A stretch of 10,849 nt of DNA, from contig DRLE01000137.1 in NCBI GenBank assembly GCA_011051475.1, positions 1 through 10,849 of the forward strand, given 5' to 3'. Positions 5,797-10,849 of the stretch are shown piece after piece. A program made the position numbers and the translations under genes. The notes below the pieces were generated by a model, which was not told the origin of the DNA, made no database searches, and was given only the letters and a program-made list of their open reading frames with translations. Position 1 is the first letter of the stretch; the number at the start of each line of letters is the position of its first letter. The DNA is from Gammaproteobacteria bacterium (lineage in GTDB: Bacteria; Pseudomonadota; Gammaproteobacteria; SZUA-229).

Positions 5797-7362
5797 ATGA
5801 GTAATGAATTTCAACACAACAGTGATCAGTTGATCATATTTGATACCACCTTGCGTGATGGTGAGCAGAGCCCCGGCGCCTCCATGACCAAGGATGAAAA
5901 AGTGCGTATTGCCAAAGCCCTGGAGAAGATGCGGGTTGACGTCATCGAGGCCGGTTTTCCCATTGCCAGCCCCGGCGACTTCGAGTCGGTCAAGGCCGTG
6001 GCATCGGTCATCAAGGACAGCACCGTCTGCGGCCTGGCGCGGGCGCTGGAAAAAGACATCAGCCGTGCCGGTGAGGCGCTGAAACCGGCCGCTTCCTCGC
6101 GTATTCACACCTTTATCGCCACCTCGCCCATCCACATGAAAATGAAACTGCGTATGCAGCCGGATGATGTGCTGGCGCAGGCGGTGGACGCGGTAAAAAT
6201 GGCGCGCGGGTTTACCGACAATGTCGAGTTCTCGCCGGAGGATGCCGGACGCTCGGAGCTGGATTTTCTCTGCCGTATTATCGAGGCGGTGATCGATGCC
6301 GGCGCCACCACCATCAATATCCCCGATACCGTGGGTTATAACATCCCGCACCAGTTCGGCGAGCTGATCAGACAGCTGATTGAGCGCATTCCCAATTCGG
6401 ACCGGGCGGTGTTCTCCGTACACTGTCATAACGACCTCGGCCTGGCCGTGGGCAATTCGCTGGCCGCGGTGCTCAACGGCGCCCGTCAGGTCGAGTGCAC
6501 CATCAATGGCCTGGGTGAGCGCGCCGGTAACGCCGCGCTGGAAGAGGTGGTCATGGCCGTGCGTACCCGCCAGGATGTGTTCAGCTGTGATACCCGTCTC
6601 GATACCACACAGATCGTGCCGTGTTCCAAGCTGGTTTCCGGCATTACCGGTTTCCCGGTGCAGCCGAACAAGGCCATTGTCGGCGCCAATGCCTTTGCCC
6701 ATGAGTCCGGCATCCACCAGGACGGTATCCTGAAAAGCCGCGAGACCTACGAAATCATGCGGGCGCAGGATGTGGGCTGGTCGGACAACCGCATGGTGCT
6801 GGGCAAGCACTCGGGGCGCAACGCTTTTCGCAGCCGCCTGCAGGAACTGAATATCGAGCTTTCATCCGAACAGGAACTGAACGAGGCCTTCTCCCGTTTC
6901 AAGGACCTGGCCGACAAGAAGCACGAGATTTTCGATGAAGACCTGCGCGCGCTGGTGGCCGATACCAGCTGGGCGATCGAGAACGAGCACTTCAAGCTGA
7001 TCAGTTTGAAGGTCTGTTCCGAAACCGGTGAAACCCCGAATGCCCAGCTGGTGCTGGAAATCGGTGGTGAAGAAGTCAGCGCCAGCGCCACCGGCGGTGG
7101 CCCGGTCGATGCTTCGTTCCGCGCCATCGAGAGCGTGGTCAACAGCGATACCCAGTTGCAGCTGTACTCGGTCAACAATATTACCAGCGGCACCGACGCC
7201 CAGGGTGAAGTTACCGTGCGCCTGGAAAAGGGCGGGCGCATTGTCAGCGGGCAGGGTGCCGATACCGATATTGTTATCGCCTCGGCCAATGCCTATATCA
7301 ATGCCCTGAACAAGCTGGAAAAAACGGTCGACCGCGAGCATCCGCAACTGGGCGATGTTTAG
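5797..7362 (+). CDS. leuA: 2-isopropylmalate synthase
   Basis: A 521-residue enzyme that condenses acetyl-CoA with 2-ketoisovalerate, the committed step of leucine synthesis. The TIM-barrel catalytic domain carries FDTTLRDGEQSPG (D16, R20, D21), VHCHNDLGLAVGNS (H209, H211), GLGERAGNAALEE (N245), and HESGIHQDGILK (302-313). With D16 these supply the divalent-metal site. GKHSGRNAF lies at 336-344. The C-terminal leucine-sensing dimer domain is present (about 390-510, GGGPVDA at 433-439), so feedback inhibition by leucine is expected. Length matches the E. coli enzyme (523). The ATG at 5797 has AGGT (5787-5790) six bases upstream. A leucine-rich leader precedes it, so both allosteric and attenuation control are predicted. 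The next gene starts 12 nt after the stop and may be cotranscribed. Confidence 0.97.
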   Translation: MSNEFQHNSDQLIIFDTTLRDGEQSPGASMTKDEKVRIAKALEKMRVDVIEAGFPIASPGDFESVKAVASVIKDSTVCGLARALEKDISRAGEALKPAASSRIHTFIATSPIHMKMKLRMQPDDVLAQAVDAVKMARGFTDNVEFSPEDAGRSELDFLCRIIEAVIDAGATTINIPDTVGYNIPHQFGELIRQLIERIPNSDRAVFSVHCHNDLGLAVGNSLAAVLNGARQVECTINGLGERAGNAALEEVVMAVRTRQDVFSCDTRLDTTQIVPCSKLVSGITGFPVQPNKAIVGANAFAHESGIHQDGILKSRETYEIMRAQDVGWSDNRMVLGKHSGRNAFRSRLQELNIELSSEQELNEAFSRFKDLADKKHEIFDEDLRALVADTSWAIENEHFKLISLKVCSETGETPNAQLVLEIGGEEVSASATGGGPVDASFRAIESVVNSDTQLQLYSVNNITSGTDAQGEVTVRLEKGGRIVSGQGADTDIVIASANAYINALNKLEKTVDREHPQLGDV

Positions 7363-7374
7363 GATCGGATTCTG

Positions 7375-8193
7375 ATGGCAGAAAACAGCGGTTGCACACT
7401 GGACGAGAACACCCGGCGTTACTACCTGGATGCCATGGGGATACAGTGCTGGCAGCCGCTGGCGCCCGCAGGCCTGCAGCCGCCAGTCACTGATCGTGCG
7501 CCTGCGTCCGTCTCGGGTTCCGAAGCGAAGCCGGCGGATCAGTCTGCTCCGGAAAGGTCTGTTCCAGAAAAGTCTGTTCCTGAAAACCCGGTTATCGATC
7601 AGCCCCTGCCACTGGCGCAGATTATTGCGCAATGCCAGTCCTGCGGGCTGCATACGGCGCGCCGTCAGGCGCTGGTCGACAGGGGAGACAGAACATCCGA
7701 TCTTGCTTTTGTCCTGCTGGCGCCGCAGGCCGACGATGAAACCGCCGGCGAGCTTTGCAGCGGCGAGGCCGGTGAGCTGTTTCGAAAAATGCTGGCAGCG
7801 ATTGATGTCGGCCTGGACAGTGTATTCATCACCACCCTGCTAAAATGCCCGGTGCCGGCAGGCCATACGGTAACGCCGGCGGAAGTGGCTGCCTGTCGCG
7901 GCTATCTTGAGCAACAGCTGCAGGTAGTGCAGCCGCGGCTTGTGGTCGTGCTTGGGCAGAGCGCGGCGCAGTGCCTGCTGCAGAAAGGCGATAGCCTGGA
8001 TGCCCTGCGGGAGGCCATCAATCCGGCAACGCGTAACAGCCTGCAGGCCGGGCAGTCTGACAGTCCCTATCGTTTTGCCTCCATGCCATTGCTGGTCAGC
8101 TATTCGCCGCATGAACTGCTGGCCGAGGCGCAGCACAAGCGCAAGGCCTGGGCTGACCTGCAACTGCTGCAATCCCTGATGACGCAAGGCTGA
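7375..8193 (+). CDS. Uracil-DNA-glycosylase-fold protein with psi (HolD)-like N-terminus; likely non-catalytic
   Basis: A 272-residue protein in three parts. Residues 14-29 (RRYYLDAMGIQCWQPL) share the pattern L-x2-[LM]-G-I-x2-W with the chi-binding N-terminus of E. coli DNA polymerase III psi. Residues 30-78 are a Pro/Ser/Glu-rich linker. Residues 79-272 resemble Fe-S family-4 uracil-DNA glycosylases: C87-x2-C90, C158 and C174 fit the [4Fe-4S] ligands, and VVVLGQSAAQCLL and a C-terminal HKRKAWADL fit the fold. Catalytic motifs are degraded: the GEAPG-type motif reads LLAPQ (114-118), and the HP of the last motif reads SP (S244-P245). It lies directly upstream of rimI, the place of holD in E. 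coli, and divergent psi proteins are known in Pseudomonas. I infer a clamp-loader accessory (psi-like) role; an altered glycosylase remains possible. SD: GGA 7367-7369. Confidence 0.8.
   Translation: MAENSGCTLDENTRRYYLDAMGIQCWQPLAPAGLQPPVTDRAPASVSGSEAKPADQSAPERSVPEKSVPENPVIDQPLPLAQIIAQCQSCGLHTARRQALVDRGDRTSDLAFVLLAPQADDETAGELCSGEAGELFRKMLAAIDVGLDSVFITTLLKCPVPAGHTVTPAEVAACRGYLEQQLQVVQPRLVVVLGQSAAQCLLQKGDSLDALREAINPATRNSLQAGQSDSPYRFASMPLLVSYSPHELLAEAQHKRKAWADLQLLQSLMTQG
7543..7587 (+). repeat. Three 15-bp tandem repeats inside the linker
   Basis: The units 7543-7557, 7558-7572 and 7573-7587 follow the pattern TCTG[CT]TCC-GAAA-, with two to four differences between copies. They encode S-[AV]-P-E-[RKN] repeated three times. 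Being in frame, gains or losses would change only linker length. Confidence 0.8.
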
Positions 8194-8203
8194 GAAAACC
8201 GTT

Positions 8204-8741
<538 letters not shown>

Positions 8742-8790
8742 TAGAATTATTTTACTAGTTTCTGTCTGTCGTTATTTTTGTTAAAGCCTT

Positions 8791-8796
8791 TATAAT
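8791..8796 (+). promoter_or_regulatory. Perfect -10 box just upstream of prfC
   Basis: TATAAT 8791-8796 matches the sigma-70 -10 consensus exactly, and the prfC ATG begins 9 nt after it. No clear -35 lies 16-18 nt upstream (GTCGTT at 17). The predicted start point, near 8803, would leave two or three untranslated bases. No Shine-Dalgarno is present. Confidence 0.55.
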
Positions 8797-8805
8797 TGCG
8801 CCGCT

Positions 8806-10395
8806 ATGGCCTATTTAGATGAAGTAAAACGCCGGCGGACCTTCGCCATTATCTCGCATCCCGATGCGGGTAAAACCACCCTGACGGAAAAACTGCTGTT
8901 GTTCGGCGGTGCTATCCAGATGGCGGGTACGGTGAAGGGGCGCAAGGCGGCGCGCCATGCCACCTCCGACTGGATGGAGCTGGAAAAGCAGCGCGGCATT
9001 TCGGTGACCTCATCGGTGATGCAGTTTCCGCACAAGGACTGCATTATCAACCTGCTCGACACCCCGGGCCATGCCGACTTCTCCGAGGATACCTACCGCA
9101 CCCTGACGGCAGTGGATTCCGCGCTGATGGTCATCGACGCGGCCAAAGGCGTGGAAGAGCGCACCATCAAGCTGATGGATGTCTGCCGCCTGCGTACCAC
9201 GCCGATTATTACCTTCGTCAACAAGATGGACCGCGAGGCGCGCGAACCCATCGATATTCTTGATGAGATCGAGGATATCCTCAGCATACAGTGTGCGCCC
9301 ATTACCTGGCCCATCGGTATGGGCAAGAATTTCAGGGGCGTATTCAATCTTGCCACCGATACCGTGCATTTTTTCAGCGCCACCCACGGCGGCAAGATAC
9401 AGCAGGGTGATGTGGTCGAAGGCCTGGATAATCCGGAGCTGGATGAAATCCTCGGCAGCATGGCCGAAGAGCTGCGCGAGGAGGTCGAGCTGGTCAAGGG
9501 CGCCAGCCATGAATTCGATCTGGATGCCTATCTGCGCGGTGAAATGACGCCGGTATTCTTCGGTTCGGGTATCAACAATTTCGGTGTCGCCGAACTGCTC
9601 GATGCGCTCAATGACTTCGCGCCGCCGCCACGGCCGCGGGAAACCCAGACCCGCATTGTCGAGCCGGAAGAAGAAAAATTTACCGGCTTTGTCTTCAAGA
9701 TACAGGCCAATATGGACCCGGGGCACCGTGACCGCATCGCCTTTGTGCGTATCTGCTCAGGCATGTATCAAAAGGGCATGAAGGTCAAACACGTGCGCCT
9801 GGGCAAGGATATCAAGCTGGCCGACGCGGTCACCTTTATGGCCTCCGAGCGTGGTCATGTTGATGAGGCTTATACCGGCGATATTATCGGTCTGCACAAT
9901 CACGGCACCATGCGCATCGGCGATACCTTTACCCTGGGCGAGGACCTGGCTTTTACCGGTATCCCCAATTTCGCTCCGGAACTGTTCCGCCGCGCCCAGC
10001 TCAAAGACCCGCTGAAAATGAAGGCCCTGCAGAAAGGCCTGATTCAGCTCTGCGAGGAAGGCGCCACCCAGCTTTACCGGCCGTTGAACAATAACGACCT
10101 GATCCTCGGTGCGGTCGGTGTGCTGCAGTTCGAAGTGGTCAAGCACCGCCTCAAGGATGAGTACGGCGTTGACTGCGAATTTGAGGCGGTGAATGTGACC
10201 ACCGCGCGCTGGGTGGAATGCGATGATGAAAAAGAACTGGCGAAATTCAAGCAGCGCCAGAGCGCCAACCTGGCGCTGGACCATGCCGGCGATCTGGCTT
10301 ATATCGCCCCGACCCGGGTTAACCTGGATATGACCATGGAAAAATGGCCGAAGATAACTTTCCTCTCAACGCGTGAGCATGGTATCTATAGTTGA
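8806..10395 (+). CDS. prfC: Peptide chain release factor 3 (RF3)
   Basis: A 529-residue translational GTPase, the same length as E. coli RF3, which removes RF1/RF2 from the ribosome after termination. G-domain motifs are P-loop SHPDAGKTT (17-25), switch I/G2 QRGISVTSSVMQF (62-74), DTPGH (85-89) and NKMD (139-142). The RF3-specific segments CAPITWPIGMGKNFRG, VKGASHEF, FKIQANMDPGHRDR and FTGIPNFAPELFRR are all present, as is the C-terminal domain ending near STREHGIYS. It is intact, with no frameshift. There is no Shine-Dalgarno, and a perfect -10 box lies 9 nt before the ATG, suggesting leaderless expression. rimI followed by prfC recalls the E. coli order holD-rimI-yjjG-prfC, without yjjG. 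Confidence 0.98.
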   Translation: MAYLDEVKRRRTFAIISHPDAGKTTLTEKLLLFGGAIQMAGTVKGRKAARHATSDWMELEKQRGISVTSSVMQFPHKDCIINLLDTPGHADFSEDTYRTLTAVDSALMVIDAAKGVEERTIKLMDVCRLRTTPIITFVNKMDREAREPIDILDEIEDILSIQCAPITWPIGMGKNFRGVFNLATDTVHFFSATHGGKIQQGDVVEGLDNPELDEILGSMAEELREEVELVKGASHEFDLDAYLRGEMTPVFFGSGINNFGVAELLDALNDFAPPPRPRETQTRIVEPEEEKFTGFVFKIQANMDPGHRDRIAFVRICSGMYQKGMKVKHVRLGKDIKLADAVTFMASERGHVDEAYTGDIIGLHNHGTMRIGDTFTLGEDLAFTGIPNFAPELFRRAQLKDPLKMKALQKGLIQLCEEGATQLYRPLNNNDLILGAVGVLQFEVVKHRLKDEYGVDCEFEAVNVTTARWVECDDEKELAKFKQRQSANLALDHAGDLAYIAPTRVNLDMTMEKWPKITFLSTREHGIYS

Positions 10396-10420
10396 TTCTC
10401 TGGGCCTGTTTTCCTGTTGT

Positions 10421-10454
10421 AAAAAAAACGAGCCTCACAGAGGCTCGTTTTTTT
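10421..10454. terminator. Bidirectional intrinsic terminator between convergent genes
   Basis: An eight-base A run (10421-10428), CGAGCCTC (10429-10436), loop ACA, GAGGCTCG (10440-10447) and seven T (10448-10454) form a perfect 8-bp GC-rich stem flanked by A and T runs. It lies 25 nt after prfC and 41 nt after the end of the minus-strand gene, and should serve both. Confidence 0.95.
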
Positions 10455-10495
10455 GTACCATTCCCCATGACGGGTACTTATGGATGTTGTCGGGG

Positions 10496-10849
10496 TTATG
10501 CCCTGCGCGATTTTCTTCCCATACCGATGAGTGCCAGCAGGCCTGAGCCGAACAGCCACGCAGCAGCAGGGACGGGTACGGCAGTAACACGTACACTATC
10601 AATGGTTCCTTCTAACTCATAAAAACCATAGTAATCATTGATCGGGTCACCGTATGGATCATAAAGTTCCGGGATTTCCCAGTCCAGAATCAGCCGCATG
10701 TCGGTAAACTCGCTACCGTCAAAGATCAGCATGTCAGTCAGCGATTGTCCGTCGTACAGCGTCCGCGTGGCATCAGACAAACTTATTCCAACGCCCGCCG
10801 GAACCATGGTGGCGAGTTCAATGCCAAACTGATCGATAACCGTCAGCTC
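10496..10849 (-). CDS. PEP-CTERM (VPLPA-type) sorted protein, C-terminal part
   Basis: The minus-strand frame is open from the right edge to TAA at 10496-10498 and gives the last 117 residues of an exported protein; the ATG at 10805-10807 is probably internal. The C-terminus is a textbook exosortase sorting signal: the VPVPA motif, then a hydrophobic span beginning AAWLFGSGLLALIGM, then a basic tail (GRKSRRA). Such proteins are exported, recognised by an exosortase/archaeosortase-family enzyme in the inner membrane, and processed for the cell surface or matrix, usually in exopolysaccharide producers. The preceding segment is acidic and beta-strand-like (DWEIPELYDPYGDPINDYYG), compatible with a secreted domain, but no specific function can be assigned. 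It converges on prfC and shares its terminator. Confidence 0.85.
   Translation of the reverse strand, partial: ELTVIDQFGIELATMVPAGVGISLSDATRTLYDGQSLTDMLIFDGSEFTDMRLILDWEIPELYDPYGDPINDYYGFYELEGTIDSVRVTAVPVPAAAWLFGSGLLALIGMGRKSRRA

Noticed and set aside
5740..6810. Minus-strand open frame (356 codons) opposite leuA and its leader
   Set aside because: It overlaps the intact leuA catalytic domain; composition (His, Gly, Arg rich) marks it as a shadow, and there is no ribosome site.
6862..7653. Minus-strand open frame spanning leuA and the following gene
   Set aside because: It crosses two well-supported plus-strand genes and has no coherent domain; antisense artefact.
10392..10622. Plus-strand ORF of 76 codons after prfC
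   Set aside because: It overlaps the prfC stop, runs through the terminator, and is the antisense of the clear PEP-CTERM gene.

Overview
The window (10,849 bp) looks like core chromosome from a gammaproteobacterium outside the enterics. Evidence: an ilvI-ilvH-ilvC-pssA run of the kind known from Pseudomonas; a phosphatidylserine synthase of the CDP-alcohol phosphotransferase type instead of the enterobacterial phospholipase-D type; rimI followed by prfC, as near the E. coli holD-rimI-prfC locus; and a PEP-CTERM/VPLPA-type sorted protein, typical of environmental, exopolysaccharide-producing Proteobacteria. Genus cannot be fixed from the sequence alone.

Layout. 1-657 is the 3' end of an unrecognised acidic protein, closed by a strong terminator. 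658-950 is the ilv upstream region, with a weak attenuator-like set of pairings. 951-4229 holds ilvI, ilvH and ilvC (acetolactate synthase large and small subunits, ketol-acid reductoisomerase), closed by a terminator. 4290-4389 is a long inverted repeat. 4585-5355 is pssA (membrane phospholipid synthesis). 5361-5518 is a nested pair of inverted repeats. 5545-5796 is the leuA control region; it encodes a previously unlisted 39-residue, leucine-packed leader peptide (5583-5702). 5797-7362 is leuA. It is followed closely by a uracil-DNA-glycosylase-fold protein with a psi (HolD)-like N-terminus (7375-8193) and by rimI (8204-8710). A heptamer tandem repeat and a promoter precede prfC (8806-10395). 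A bidirectional terminator then separates prfC from a convergent PEP-CTERM gene entering from the right edge.

How the genes work together. ilvIHC make the common precursors of valine, isoleucine and leucine. LeuA diverts 2-ketoisovalerate into leucine and appears to be controlled separately through its own leucine-rich leader. The genes after leuA belong to information processing: a probable clamp-loader accessory protein, ribosomal protein S18 acetylation, and release-factor recycling. Three start sites (pssA, the leu leader, prfC) have a -10-like box only 7-9 nt upstream of the ATG and no Shine-Dalgarno, suggesting leaderless transcripts.

The two items most worth follow-up are the leu leader/attenuator and the glycosylase-like protein. 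The latter keeps its four Fe-S cysteines but has lost its catalytic motifs, and it sits where holD is expected.
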